Notes: a model not told the origin generated them from the sequence alone. A DNA stretch of 39,536 nt from Clostridia bacterium (GCA_017938695.1 JAGBBA010000020.1:1-39536); one strand, 5' to 3'; numbered from the stretch's first letter, positions 22,635-31,029 are shown. Numbers and translations are program-made.

Positions 22635-24557
22635 TCAGTCCTTGCGCTGCACCTTTTTCTGCACCTTGTTTTCGTACATCTTGGCGTCGGCGATGCGGAT
22701 GATACCCATCACCGTCATGCCGCTGGACAGGGGGATGCAGGCACTGCCCACGCTGGCAGAAAGCTGGTAGGGCTTGTTCAGCTGGGCGTTGGCGGCATCC
22801 AGGGCAGCGTAGAAGCGGTCGATGCGGCGTTGGGCTTCGGTGGCTTCGTAGCTGCCGATGCCGATGACGTAGAACTCGTCGCCGCCGGCGCGGACGCACA
22901 GTTCGCCGTCGTTGGTCATGCTCATGGTGGCGTTGCTGATGGCGGTGATGCCTGCATCGCCGTCGGCATGGCCGAAGGTGTCGTTGATGAATTTCAGCCT
23001 GTCCATGTCAATGACGAAGGCCAGCACGCTGTCATCGGGCTTGGCGCGCTGGAGCATGTGATCCAGCATCAGCTCCATGCCCCGGCGGTTGTAGGCACCG
23101 GTCATGCCGTCGCGGGTGGAAAGGGATTCCAGCCGGTGAGCGGTGCGGGCGATGTGCAGGCCGGAGTTGACGTTTTTTAGCCAGTTGCGGACGATGCAGG
23201 TCACCTGCCGGGTATCCTCCAGCCCGTAGCGAAGCACCGCATAGCCCATGGTGTGATCCAGGAAGTGCACCGGCACAAAATAGAAAATGGAGGCTTCTCT
23301 GTCCTGCTCGTGCAGCTGGGGGATCATCTGGGCGGTGTCGAACAGCGGGCCGTTCTCGCAGTGGCCGGAGCCCAATTGGGGCGTGGTGTGCACGGCCAGC
23401 TTGATCCTGCTGGGATAGCCCACCTTGGCGCACAGCTCGGCATTGAGCCAGTTTTCATCAAGGCAGAGGTAAAAATCCCGGTAGGGCCGGAGCAGATAGG
23501 TTTTCAGGAAGATCTGCTCAATGCACTCCTGGGGGGAGGTGGTATCGGACATGTATTCGGTCATGTTGCTTTCCAGCAGGAGGCCGATATCCACCGCATC
23601 GTTTTCATCGGAGAAATCATGGCTGATGTTGTAGACGGACTCGCGCATCGTGGCCATGATGTTGGGCACGTTGAAGTTGCAGCCGCAGCTCATGCCCAGG
23701 GCGAGATGCTCTGCCGCATTGGAAACAAAGGGTGCCGGCTGGGCGCCGGGTTCCATCATGCCGCGAAGGTGGTCGATGGCGCGGGCGGCCACACCCTGGG
23801 TGTCAGGGGTGGCACTGGAAATGGTCACCTGGTTCACGATGCCCTCGGGGGTGGCGTCAAAGCCGGTGACGATGATGTCCTCGGGTACGCGCACGCCGTG
23901 GCGGAGCAGGTATTTCGTCAGGCCGATGGCCATGTGGTCGCTGGCGCAGATCACCGCTTCGGGCCGCTCAATCTCGCCATCGACGATCCGCTGGCCCAGC
24001 TTCGCACCGCCGGGATACCAGAAATCGCCGTAGATGACCATGCTCTCGTCATAGGGGATATCCCGGGCGGCCAGTGCGTCGGCAAAGCCAGCCAGGCGGT
24101 CGGTGGCGTCGGGGTCGCCCTGGGGGCCGGTGAGGCAATACAGCTTGCGGCAGTGATGGGCATCGATCACATGCTCGGTGATCTCCTTCAATAAAAGCCG
24201 GTTGCTGGTGGTGAAGGTGGGGTACTCCGGCATCAGCGGGCCCAGGCACACCACGGGCTTTTGGCATTTTTCCTTCAGCAGCCGGGGGATCTCGGGGATG
24301 ATCTGTCGGGAGGCGCTGTCCATCAGGGAAAGGGTGTCCACGATCACGCCGTCCAGGATATCGAAATTGATGAGATTATAGATGTTCCGCTCGCCCGTCA
24401 GATAGTTCTGCTGGGACAGGGAACAGTCCGCCAGCATGGAAACAACGGCCACGTCGTAGTCGTACACTTGGCAGCGTTCGCAAATGCCCTTGATGATACG
24501 GGTGGCGTAAATGGTTTCCGGGGTGGCGGTGATAAAGCCGATAATCTTGCGCGACAT
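22635..24557 (-). CDS. LacI-type sensor/GGDEF diguanylate cyclase, copy A
   Basis: Predicted cytoplasmic c-di-GMP synthase controlled by a sugar-type ligand. Residues 1-285 are a LacI-type periplasmic-binding fold without the HTH headpiece: the hallmark is CASDHMAIGL (204-213) followed by GVRVPEDIIVTGFDATPE (221-238). Then comes a conserved MSCGCN (289-294), a region of unknown fold (295-480), and a GGDEF domain (483-640) with DGMTGAYNRRG and an intact GGDEF (558-562). No RxxD inhibitory site is seen before GGDEF. No signal peptide or membrane segment. AGGAGG precedes ATG 24557. It follows copy B by 48 bases and is probably cotranscribed with it. Confidence 0.9.
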   Translation of the reverse strand: MSRKIIGFITATPETIYATRIIKGICERCQVYDYDVAVVSMLADCSLSQQNYLTGERNIYNLINFDILDGVIVDTLSLMDSASRQIIPEIPRLLKEKCQKPVVCLGPLMPEYPTFTTSNRLLLKEITEHVIDAHHCRKLYCLTGPQGDPDATDRLAGFADALAARDIPYDESMVIYGDFWYPGGAKLGQRIVDGEIERPEAVICASDHMAIGLTKYLLRHGVRVPEDIIVTGFDATPEGIVNQVTISSATPDTQGVAARAIDHLRGMMEPGAQPAPFVSNAAEHLALGMSCGCNFNVPNIMATMRESVYNISHDFSDENDAVDIGLLLESNMTEYMSDTTSPQECIEQIFLKTYLLRPYRDFYLCLDENWLNAELCAKVGYPSRIKLAVHTTPQLGSGHCENGPLFDTAQMIPQLHEQDREASIFYFVPVHFLDHTMGYAVLRYGLEDTRQVTCIVRNWLKNVNSGLHIARTAHRLESLSTRDGMTGAYNRRGMELMLDHMLQRAKPDDSVLAFVIDMDRLKFINDTFGHADGDAGITAISNATMSMTNDGELCVRAGGDEFYVIGIGSYEATEAQRRIDRFYAALDAANAQLNKPYQLSASVGSACIPLSSGMTVMGIIRIADAKMYENKVQKKVQRKD

Positions 24558-24605
24558 GGGGGAGCCTCCTGAGAGCGAGTGATCTTTGAACGGGGCACAA
24601 AGGCG

Positions 24606-26528
24606 TCAGTCCTTGCGCTGGAGCTTCTTCTGCACCTTGTTTTCGTACATTTTGGCATCGGCGATGCGGATGATGCCCATCACCGTCATGCCGCTGGCCA
24701 GGGGGATGCAGGCACTGCCGATGCTGGCGGAAAGGGCATAGGGCTTGTTCAGCTGGGCGTTGATCTTTTCGATCTGCTCCTGGAAGCGGCCGATGCGCTG
24801 CTGAGCCTCGGCGGGATCATAGCTGCCGATGCCGATGACGTAGAACTCGTCGCCGCCTGCGCGGACGCAAAGCTCGCCCTCTTCCGTGATGCTCATGGCG
24901 GCAGCGCAGATGGCGGTGATGCCTGCATCGCCGTCGGCATGGCCGTAGGTATCGTTGACGTACTTCAGCCGGTCCATGTCGATAACGAAGGCCAGCACGT
25001 TATCTTCGGGCTTGGCGCGCTGGAGCATATGATCCAGCATCAGCTCCATGCCCCGGCGGTTGAAGGCACCGGTCATGCCGTCACGGGTGGAGAGGGACTC
25101 CAGCCGGTGGGCGGTGCGGGTGATGTGCAGGCCGGAGTTCACGTTCTTCAGCCAGGTGCGCAGCACACAGGTCATGCGGTGGGGTGCATCGAGGGTGTAG
25201 CGTAGGGCGGCGTAGCCCATGGGCAGATCCAGGAAATGCACCGGCATAAAGAAGAACACCGAGGGCTCGTGGCTTTCGCTGCCCAGCTCCGGCAGCATGA
25301 GGGCGGTATCGAACACGGGGCCGTTTTCGCAGTAGCTGGCTTCGCTTTCGAAAATGTTGCGGATCACCTGCTGGATGCGCTTGGGATAGCCGGTTTTGCA
25401 GCACAGCTCGGCGTTCTGCCAGTTTTCATCCAGGCAGAGGGAAAACTCGCTGTACTGATCCAGCAGATAGGTGAAGGCGTTGATCTGCCGGATACACTCC
25501 TGGGGCGTGCTGCTTTCGGAGAGGTACTCCAGCATGTTGCTTTCGTTCAGCGTACCGATGTCCACCTTGCGGTGATCGGAGGAGAAGTCGGGGTTGGTAT
25601 AGTAGAAATACTCGCCGTACTGCTCCATGATCTGCGACAGGTCGGGGTTGCAGCCGCAGCTCATGCCCATGCGCAGGTGCTTGCTGGCGTTGGACTGATA
25701 GGGCAGCAGGGGCGCATCGGGCTCCATGGTGCGGCGCAGCTCGTCAATGGCCATGGCGGCCACGGACTCGCAGTCCGGTTCGCAGCTGGTGATGGTGATG
25801 CGGTTGATGGCGGCCTCTCTGGTGGCATCGAAGCCGGTGACCACGACGTCGTCCGGCACGCGGATGCCGCTTTCGATCAGCCGGTTGGTCAGGCCCAGGG
25901 CCATGTGGTCGCTGGCGCAGACGATGGCCTCGGGCATGGGCAGCTCGCCGGCGATGATCTGCTTGGCCAGGTTGGCACCGCCGAAGTACCAGAAGTCGCC
26001 GTAAATGATCTTGTCTTCTTCAAAGGGGAGGCCGCAGGCGGCCAGGCCGTCCTTGAAGCCGTTCAGGCGGTCGATGGACTCGGGGATATCCTTGGGGCCG
26101 GCCAGGAAATACAGGTTACGGCGGTGATGGACGTTGACCACATGCTCGGTGATCTCCTGGAAAACCCGGCGGTCGCTGGCCACAAATGCCGGATAATCCT
26201 CCACCTTGGCACCGATGGTCACCAGCGGCTTGTTGCATTTTTCGTGCAGAAGCTTGGTGATGGGGGCCATCAGCCGATGGGTGAGGCTTTCCATCAGGGA
26301 GGGAGCATCCAGCACAACGGCGTCCAGCCGGTCGAAATTGATCAGGTTGTAGATGTTCATTTCGCCTGCCAGGAATTTCTCCTGGGGCAGGCCGGGGGAG
26401 CACAGCGCGCCGAAAACCGCCAGCTCGTAGCCGTAATCCTGGCAACGGGAACAAACGCCGTCGATCAGGCGTGAGGCGAAATCAGATTCCGGGGCAGCGG
26501 TGATCAGGCCGATGACCTTGCGGGCCAT
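24606..26528 (-). CDS. LacI-type sensor/GGDEF diguanylate cyclase, copy B
   Basis: Paralogue of copy A with exactly the same length (640) and domain order. The sensor keeps CASDHMALGL and GIRVPDDVVVTGFDATRE, the link motif is MSCGCN, and GGDEF is at 558-562. By eye the GGDEF halves are nearly identical while the sensor and middle parts differ at many positions, so the two probably respond to different ligands with a common output. AGGAGGA lies eight bases before ATG 26528. The promoter faces away from the xylanase gene, across a 212-base divergent spacer, which suggests a carbohydrate ligand. Confidence 0.9.
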   Translation of the reverse strand: MARKVIGLITAAPESDFASRLIDGVCSRCQDYGYELAVFGALCSPGLPQEKFLAGEMNIYNLINFDRLDAVVLDAPSLMESLTHRLMAPITKLLHEKCNKPLVTIGAKVEDYPAFVASDRRVFQEITEHVVNVHHRRNLYFLAGPKDIPESIDRLNGFKDGLAACGLPFEEDKIIYGDFWYFGGANLAKQIIAGELPMPEAIVCASDHMALGLTNRLIESGIRVPDDVVVTGFDATREAAINRITITSCEPDCESVAAMAIDELRRTMEPDAPLLPYQSNASKHLRMGMSCGCNPDLSQIMEQYGEYFYYTNPDFSSDHRKVDIGTLNESNMLEYLSESSTPQECIRQINAFTYLLDQYSEFSLCLDENWQNAELCCKTGYPKRIQQVIRNIFESEASYCENGPVFDTALMLPELGSESHEPSVFFFMPVHFLDLPMGYAALRYTLDAPHRMTCVLRTWLKNVNSGLHITRTAHRLESLSTRDGMTGAFNRRGMELMLDHMLQRAKPEDNVLAFVIDMDRLKYVNDTYGHADGDAGITAICAAAMSITEEGELCVRAGGDEFYVIGIGSYDPAEAQQRIGRFQEQIEKINAQLNKPYALSASIGSACIPLASGMTVMGIIRIADAKMYENKVQKKLQRKD

Positions 26529-26569
26529 AGATAGCTTCCTCCTTGAGTAACAAAACGGTTGTTTGCTAT

Positions 26570-26578
26570 ATTATACCA
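26570..26578 (-). promoter_or_regulatory. extended -10 promoter of the GGDEF pair
   Basis: Minus strand TGGTATAAT (26578-26570). No good -35 box at 16-18 bases, typical of an extended -10 promoter that may need an activator. Confidence 0.65.
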
Positions 26579-26666
26579 TAAGTAACAGAAATAAGAAAGC
26601 AATAAAAGGGGATTATTTTGTGTTTTTTCAGCAAGAAATAACCATTAATTCACTGGATTTGTATAG

Positions 26667-26720
26667 CCGGATGTTTTCCGGACTGGTATAATAACGGTAG
26701 AGAGTATCCGTGAACCGGAT
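26667..26720 (+). promoter_or_regulatory. extended -10 promoter of the xylanase gene with two flanking dyads
   Basis: TGGTATAAT (26684-26692) without a clear -35. Two 5-5-5 inverted repeats flank it: CCGGA-N5-TCCGG (26667-26681) where the -35 would be, and ATCCG-N5-CGGAT (26706-26720) just after the likely start site. Both look like operator half-sites for a dimeric regulator. Confidence 0.55.
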
Positions 26721-26740
26721 CGTTTTGGAGGTGCTGACAA

Positions 26741-27961
26741 ATGAATCAATGGGCACATCGTCAATCCAAGAGCGTGATCACCCTGAAGGACGCTAAGGGC
26801 AATCCTATGCCCGGCCGCAAGGTGCAGCTGGATCTCACCAAGCATGAATTCCTGTTTGGTACGGGTGCGTTCTGGTCTGCCCCGCTGGCTGACCCTGCCA
26901 CCAAGCCCGAGCAGCGCGCCTATCTGGAGAAGATCTGGGATTCCTGGCACAAGCTGTTCAATTATGGCACACTGTCCTTTTATCAGGGCACCTATGAGCC
27001 CCGTGAGGGCGAACCCCGCGAAGAAACCACCATGCACGGTGCCAAGTTCCTGCAGGCCCACGGCGTGACCACCAAGGGCCATCCCCTGTGCTGGCACACC
27101 GTTGCCGCCAAGTGGCTGATGGGCCGCACCCCCGAAGAGGTGCTGGAGAACCAACTGGCTCGCATCCGCCGCGAGGTGGGCAACTTCAAGGGCGTGGTGA
27201 ATTTCTGGGACGTGATCAACGAAGTGGTGATCATGCCCATCTTTACTGCCGAGGAGAACGCCATCACCCCCCTGTGCCAGAAGCTGGGCCGCGTGGGTCT
27301 GGTGAAGGCCGTGTTCGACGAGGCCCGCAAGACCAACCCCGACGCTACGCTGCTGCTGAATGACTTCAACACCAGCGAAAAGTACCGCCAGCTGATCGAG
27401 GACTGCCTGGCCGCAGGCGTGTCCATCGACGTGATCGGCATCCAGAGCCACCAGCATCAGGGCTTCTGGGGCCTGGAAAAGCTGCATGAGGTGCTGGAAC
27501 GCTTCGAAAGCTTCGGCATGCCCATCCATTTCACCGAGAACACCTTTGTTTCCGGCGACCTGATGCCGCCCCACATCGTTGACCTGAACGACTGGAAGGT
27601 GCCCGAGTGGCCCACCACCCCCGAAGGTGAGGATCGTCAGGCCCGCGACTGGCTGGCCCTGGCAGACACCCTGTTCGCCCATCCCCTGGTGGAGGCCATG
27701 ACCGGCTGGGATTACATCGACGGTGCCTGGCTGGGCGCACCCTCCGGCCTGGTGCGCAAGGACGGCAGCGTGAAGCCCTCCTGGGAAGCATTGAACCAGC
27801 GCATCAACCAGGAATGGAGCACTCATGTCACCCTGATGACCGACGAAAACGGTCAGCTGACCCTGGAAGGCTACCGCGGCGAGTACACCCTGAAGGTGGA
27901 CGGCCAGGAGGCCAAGCTGACCCTGAAGAAGGATCAGCCGGAAGTGACGGTGCAACTGTAA
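26741..27961 (+). CDS. GH10 family endo-1,4-beta-xylanase, cytoplasmic
   Basis: Retaining glycoside hydrolase that cleaves xylan or xylo-oligosaccharides. The 406-residue protein shows the GH10 signatures GHPLCWH (113-119), FWDVINEV with acid/base E161, and HFTEN with nucleophile E266, plus TGWDYIDGAW near the end of the barrel. About 70 C-terminal residues form a small beta-rich tail. There is no signal peptide, so it probably trims imported oligosaccharides inside the cell. The HFTEN sequence departs from the usual ITELD at the nucleophile strand. GGAGGTG (26727-26733) lies seven bases before ATG 26741. Single-gene transcript with a strong terminator. Confidence 0.9.
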   Translation: MNQWAHRQSKSVITLKDAKGNPMPGRKVQLDLTKHEFLFGTGAFWSAPLADPATKPEQRAYLEKIWDSWHKLFNYGTLSFYQGTYEPREGEPREETTMHGAKFLQAHGVTTKGHPLCWHTVAAKWLMGRTPEEVLENQLARIRREVGNFKGVVNFWDVINEVVIMPIFTAEENAITPLCQKLGRVGLVKAVFDEARKTNPDATLLLNDFNTSEKYRQLIEDCLAAGVSIDVIGIQSHQHQGFWGLEKLHEVLERFESFGMPIHFTENTFVSGDLMPPHIVDLNDWKVPEWPTTPEGEDRQARDWLALADTLFAHPLVEAMTGWDYIDGAWLGAPSGLVRKDGSVKPSWEALNQRINQEWSTHVTLMTDENGQLTLEGYRGEYTLKVDGQEAKLTLKKDQPEVTVQL

Positions 27962-27973
27962 GCAACGCCAATC

Positions 27974-28008
27974 AAAAAGCAGAGGATCGTGAGATCCTCT
28001 GCTTTTTT
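27974..28008. terminator. bidirectional terminator between xylanase and ppx
   Basis: Fifteen-pair perfect stem AAAAAGCAGAGGATC (27974-27988) with GATCCTCTGCTTTTT, GTGA loop, T-runs on both strands. Confidence 0.95.
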
Positions 28009-28022
28009 GCATGCGTGCATGC

Positions 28023-28931
28023 TTAAATGCTTTCAGTCAAGTTATATTTCTCTTTCAGATACCCGTCCAGGTTGCCGTATTCGCTCACGGTGATCTCCTG
28101 GATGCCCAGGCGTTTCATGGCGGCGGAAAGGATGCAGATGCCGTGCACCACGATATCGGCGCGGTGGGGCTGCAGGCCGGGGAGCTGCAGGCGTTCCTCC
28201 ATGGGCATGTCGGAGAGCAACAGGGCCTGCTGTTCTACTTCCGCCAGGGTGAGGCGGGTGCCGTGCATGTAGGTGCGGTCTGTCCAGCGGATGCCCTTGA
28301 CCATGGCGGCCAGGGTGGTGAAGGTGCCGCCCGTGCCGATCCAGCGGTCGGGGAAGTTCAGGGTGGGGTGGTGCGCCAGCTTTTGTTCCAGGATGTCGGT
28401 GGCCAGCTGCTCCACGGCAGGCAGGTCGCCGTGACCGGTGATGGGGGCTTGCTGGAACAGGCGTACCGCGCCCATCTGGCAGGAGAAAGCGCACACCAGG
28501 TGCGTGCCCTGACCCACCACAAACTCGGTGGAGCCGCCGCCGATGTCGATCACGCCGCTGTAACCGCCGTCGGTAGCGCCAAGGAAGGACAGCTGCGCCT
28601 CGCGGTAGCCGGAGCAGATTTCCAGCTCCACCTGGGCCTCGGCCAGGAGGCGGGCGGCGAACTCGGCCTGGTTGGCAGCGTCGCGGGTGGCGGAGGTGGC
28701 AAAGAGGTGCACCTGTTCTGCGCCATCTTCCCGGGCCTCGCGGGCCATGCGGGCCACGGCGGCGATGGTGGCATCCATGGCGGACTGGCTCAGGTTGCCG
28801 CTTTGGTCCAGCCCGGCAAACAGGCGCGTGCCTTCCCTGTCGCGGCGCAAACGGCGGAAGGTGCTGCCTTCCGTTTCGATGAGCAGCATTCTCACGGAGT
28901 TGGAACCAATGCCGATGGCTGCAACTTTCAT
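28023..28931 (-). CDS. ppx: Ppx/GppA family exopolyphosphatase
   Basis: Hydrolyses terminal phosphate from polyphosphate or pppGpp; the two activities cannot be separated by sequence here. The 302-residue protein is the short, two-lobe ASKHA form: phosphate-1 motif AIGIGSNSVRMLLIE (5-19), an ATSATRDA stretch, and the phosphate-2 motif VIDIGGGSTEFVVG (about 125-138). AAGGAGG precedes ATG 28931. It lies downstream of divIC behind a terminator, which I have the impression is a recurrent neighbourhood in clostridia. Confidence 0.9.
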   Translation of the reverse strand: MKVAAIGIGSNSVRMLLIETEGSTFRRLRRDREGTRLFAGLDQSGNLSQSAMDATIAAVARMAREAREDGAEQVHLFATSATRDAANQAEFAARLLAEAQVELEICSGYREAQLSFLGATDGGYSGVIDIGGGSTEFVVGQGTHLVCAFSCQMGAVRLFQQAPITGHGDLPAVEQLATDILEQKLAHHPTLNFPDRWIGTGGTFTTLAAMVKGIRWTDRTYMHGTRLTLAEVEQQALLLSDMPMEERLQLPGLQPHRADIVVHGICILSAAMKRLGIQEITVSEYGNLDGYLKEKYNLTESI

Positions 28932-28950
28932 GGGCGTGTCCTCCTTATGT

Positions 28951-28985
28951 AAAAAAGGAAGGAGCCGCGCAAACGGACTCCTTCA
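28951..28985 (-). terminator. terminator after divIC
   Basis: Minus strand: GAAGGAG-T-CCG (28984-28974) with CGG-CTCCTTC (28967-28958), then TTTTTT (28956-28951). The stem overlaps the divIC stop codon. Confidence 0.8.
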
Positions 28986-29333
28986 ATACACATTGACCTG
29001 AATTTCCTGCATGAGGATCTTCATTTCTGCCTCGGTGTACCCTTCAAGGCAATCGGGGTTGACGATCTCGAAACGCAGTTCGCCCGGCTTGAGGAAGGAA
29101 TAATCCTCGCGGGCGCGGTTTTCGATGTAGCTGGACGTGCCGACCTGCTCCAGCTCGCTGGACAGGGCGACCTGGTCGTTCTGCAGGCGGGTGAGGGTGC
29201 GCTGCAGGGCGGCCTGCTGGTTATTGACGGCCTGCATGTCCTGCCGGTTGCGCCAGAAGGCCCAGCCGAAAAGAGCCAGCAGCACCACGCATACCAGCGC
29301 GAAGGCCTGCCAACGAACCACGATGCGATCCAT
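28983..29333 (-). CDS. divIC: septum formation initiator family protein (DivIC/FtsB)
   Basis: Bitopic division protein of the FtsL-DivIB complex. The 116-residue protein has one membrane segment (about 8-27), a coiled coil (about 30-62, with NNQQAALQRTLTRLQNDQVAL) and a conserved YIENRAREDYSFLKPGE motif. ATG 29333 follows GAGGTG by six bases; GTG 29342 would overlap that site. Position directly downstream of yabP and yabQ matches the conserved Firmicute order yabP-yabQ-divIC. Confidence 0.9.
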   Translation of the reverse strand: MDRIVVRWQAFALVCVVLLALFGWAFWRNRQDMQAVNNQQAALQRTLTRLQNDQVALSSELEQVGTSSYIENRAREDYSFLKPGELRFEIVNPDCLEGYTEAEMKILMQEIQVNVY

Positions 29334-29348
29334 GCCGCTCACCTCTTT

Positions 29349-29726
29349 TCATCCTGTTGTACTTGTTGATTCATCATCCGGCTGGGGTTTTCCTGCTTTT
29401 GGCCGGCGGGAATTCTTATCTTTTTGCAAATGCTTTTCCAGCGCGTGCAGGGGTTGGGCCAATCCGGCAAGATACAGCAAAATGCCCAGCAATATCCCCA
29501 GCATGCCGTAGGCCCGAAGCCCGGTGTGGTAGCGCAGCATAACGGCCAGGGCCATGCCGCCGCCCAATAGGGCGGTGAGCACATCCCAGATGCTGCTCAG
29601 CAGCGGATGCCCCCGGCGGATGTATGCGCCAATGTGCAGCATTAGACCCAGCACAAGGCCGCAAAGCATCAGCGACAGAAAGGCCTGCTCCTGGCTTTGA
29701 TGGGCGAAGAGGGTCTCCAGCATCAT
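29349..29726 (-). CDS. yabQ: spore cortex biosynthesis protein YabQ-like
   Basis: Membrane protein required for spore cortex in Bacillus. The 125-residue protein has three or four hydrophobic segments (about 15-35, 45-63, 70-92) and a hydrophilic tail ending in Ser/Thr. Sequence similarity within the family is weak, so the call leans on topology, length and its place between yabP and divIC. Its start overlaps the yabP stop by four bases (ATGA). Confidence 0.8.
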   Translation of the reverse strand: MMLETLFAHQSQEQAFLSLMLCGLVLGLMLHIGAYIRRGHPLLSSIWDVLTALLGGGMALAVMLRYHTGLRAYGMLGILLGILLYLAGLAQPLHALEKHLQKDKNSRRPKAGKPQPDDESTSTTG

Positions 29727-30004
29727 CCCAGGGCCCTGCGCAGGAAGCTGCCGCGCCGTTTGGCGGAGGGGCCGTCGTACACGGCGGAGTCGATGGCTCC
29801 GTCCAGTAGGAGCTTGCCGTCCTCCAATTGCAGGCTGGATACATGCAGTCCGCTGCCGGAGAGGATCAGCCGACCGCCGTGGGTGTGAAGGATCACGGTG
29901 TTTTCGTCAAAGCTCTCCACATCGGTCACACCGGTGAGGGTGGCCTTGGCGCGGCGGTCGATGGACAGGGCAAAGGGTTTTTCCTGGGGCGTGGCTTTCT
30001 GCAT
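29723..30004 (-). CDS. yabP: sporulation protein YabP
   Basis: Small soluble YabP/YqfC-family protein needed for sporulation in Bacillus. The 93-residue protein has the expected segments: RAKATLTGVTDVESFDEN, ILHTHGGRLILSGSGLHVS and LEDGKLLLDGAIDS. ATG 30004 is chosen because AGGAGGG lies seven to eight bases upstream; ATG 30010 is too close to it. Usually preceded by the S4 protein gene yabO; here an unrelated gene of unknown function lies upstream. Confidence 0.88.
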   Translation of the reverse strand: MQKATPQEKPFALSIDRRAKATLTGVTDVESFDENTVILHTHGGRLILSGSGLHVSSLQLEDGKLLLDGAIDSAVYDGPSAKRRGSFLRRALG

Positions 30005-30049
30005 GGGCATCCCTCCTTGATAGGATACCCTATGCGCTGCGAAGGCCGC

Positions 30050-30856
30050 TTATTCCCCGGTGTGCTCCTGCCAGGCTTCCTGCACGGCCTCCAGGCAAGC
30101 GATCCACCGGGCGTTGTGCTCGGTTTCCCACAGGGCGGTTTCGCCGATGCGGGCGATCATCTCAAACAGCAGGTCAAAGTCCTGCTGCTCCTTGGCTGCC
30201 TGCAAGCTTTCAGCGGTGATGTCGCTGGTGTCGCCCAGGTATTCCAGGTTTTCCACGCAGCTTTCCAGAAGCTCGGAAATGGACATGTCAAAGTCCTCGC
30301 GCTCCAGGGTCTTTTCCAATTTGGCCAGGCGTTCCACGGCCTCCTCCGGGGGATAGCCGAACTCGTACTGGTGCAACAGCCACAGCCAGCTTTCCGCCAT
30401 GCGGTCCCAGTTGTCGTGGATGCGGCCGCCGGAGATGATCACCAGGCCCTTGTCGGCGGCAAAGTCCCAGCCGGCGCGCAGGGCCAGCATGGGCATCATG
30501 CCGCAGCGTTTGTGCAGGGAGAGCCAGTCCTCGGGCTGGAAGGCCGTTTCGCCCTCATAGGCGAAGCAGGCAGTGTAGAGGCCGCAGCTCTCCTGGCGCA
30601 TGGTGTAGCGGCAGGATTCATCGGTGGCTTCGCCGAAGGGCATGGCGGTGACCATGTCGTAGAGGAAGGTGCTGTCCGCCGTGCCCTCGAACTGGGCGCG
30701 TTCATGCACCTGGCGGTAGAGCTCCTCTAAGGTCAGCGCAGGGCCGTCCTCGGGTTCTTCCAGCCAGTCCTGGGTCGTCAGCAGGGCTCGGTTGAGGCGG
30801 ATCATATCGGCTTCGGTGCCGATGGCCACCACGCGGGCGCGATGCAGGCTTGCCAT
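30050..30856 (-). CDS. protein of unknown function upstream of yabP
   Basis: A 268-residue acidic protein. I do not recognise the family. Seen: no signal peptide or membrane segment; tryptophan- and glutamate-rich; an N-terminal RARVVAIGTEADMIRLNRAL strand-helix, a RYTMRQESCGLYTACFAYEGE segment, a basic patch around SLHKRCGMMPMLALRAGWDF, and a helical C-terminal half. AGGAGGT lies about nine bases before ATG 30856 and the codon use matches its neighbours, so it is a real gene. It lies 45 bases upstream of yabP and may share its transcript. Confidence 0.7.
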   Translation of the reverse strand: MASLHRARVVAIGTEADMIRLNRALLTTQDWLEEPEDGPALTLEELYRQVHERAQFEGTADSTFLYDMVTAMPFGEATDESCRYTMRQESCGLYTACFAYEGETAFQPEDWLSLHKRCGMMPMLALRAGWDFAADKGLVIISGGRIHDNWDRMAESWLWLLHQYEFGYPPEEAVERLAKLEKTLEREDFDMSISELLESCVENLEYLGDTSDITAESLQAAKEQQDFDLLFEMIARIGETALWETEHNARWIACLEAVQEAWQEHTGE

Positions 30857-30912
30857 GGTTAGGGTACCTCCTTAGGGTGTATCATTGGTTATTTGGTGGT
30901 ATATGCTGCGTT

Positions 30913-31029
30913 CCACCTCATCAGTCAGCGCAGGCGCTGACAGCTTCCCCTCAAGGGGAAGCCATTGGCGGGGACCGCATTTGAAGCCTTCCCCTTGAGG
31001 GGAAGGTGCCCGAAGGGCGGATGAGGTGG
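30913..31029. repeat. MITE-like element with CCACCTCATC ends
   Basis: Terminal inverted repeats CCACCTCATC (30913-30922) and GATGAGGTGG (31020-31029). Inside are four hairpins: GTCAGCGC/GCGCTGAC, CTTCCCCT/AGGGGAAG, CCTTCCCCT/AGGGGAAGG and GCCC/GGGC. No coding frame. A shorter relative is at 35669-35740. It nearly fills the spacer between polC and the unknown gene. Confidence 0.75.

Noticed and set aside
22635-26528. LacI-family transcription repressors
   Set aside because: The LacI-type ligand fold is there, but both proteins lack the N-terminal HTH and end in a GGDEF domain.
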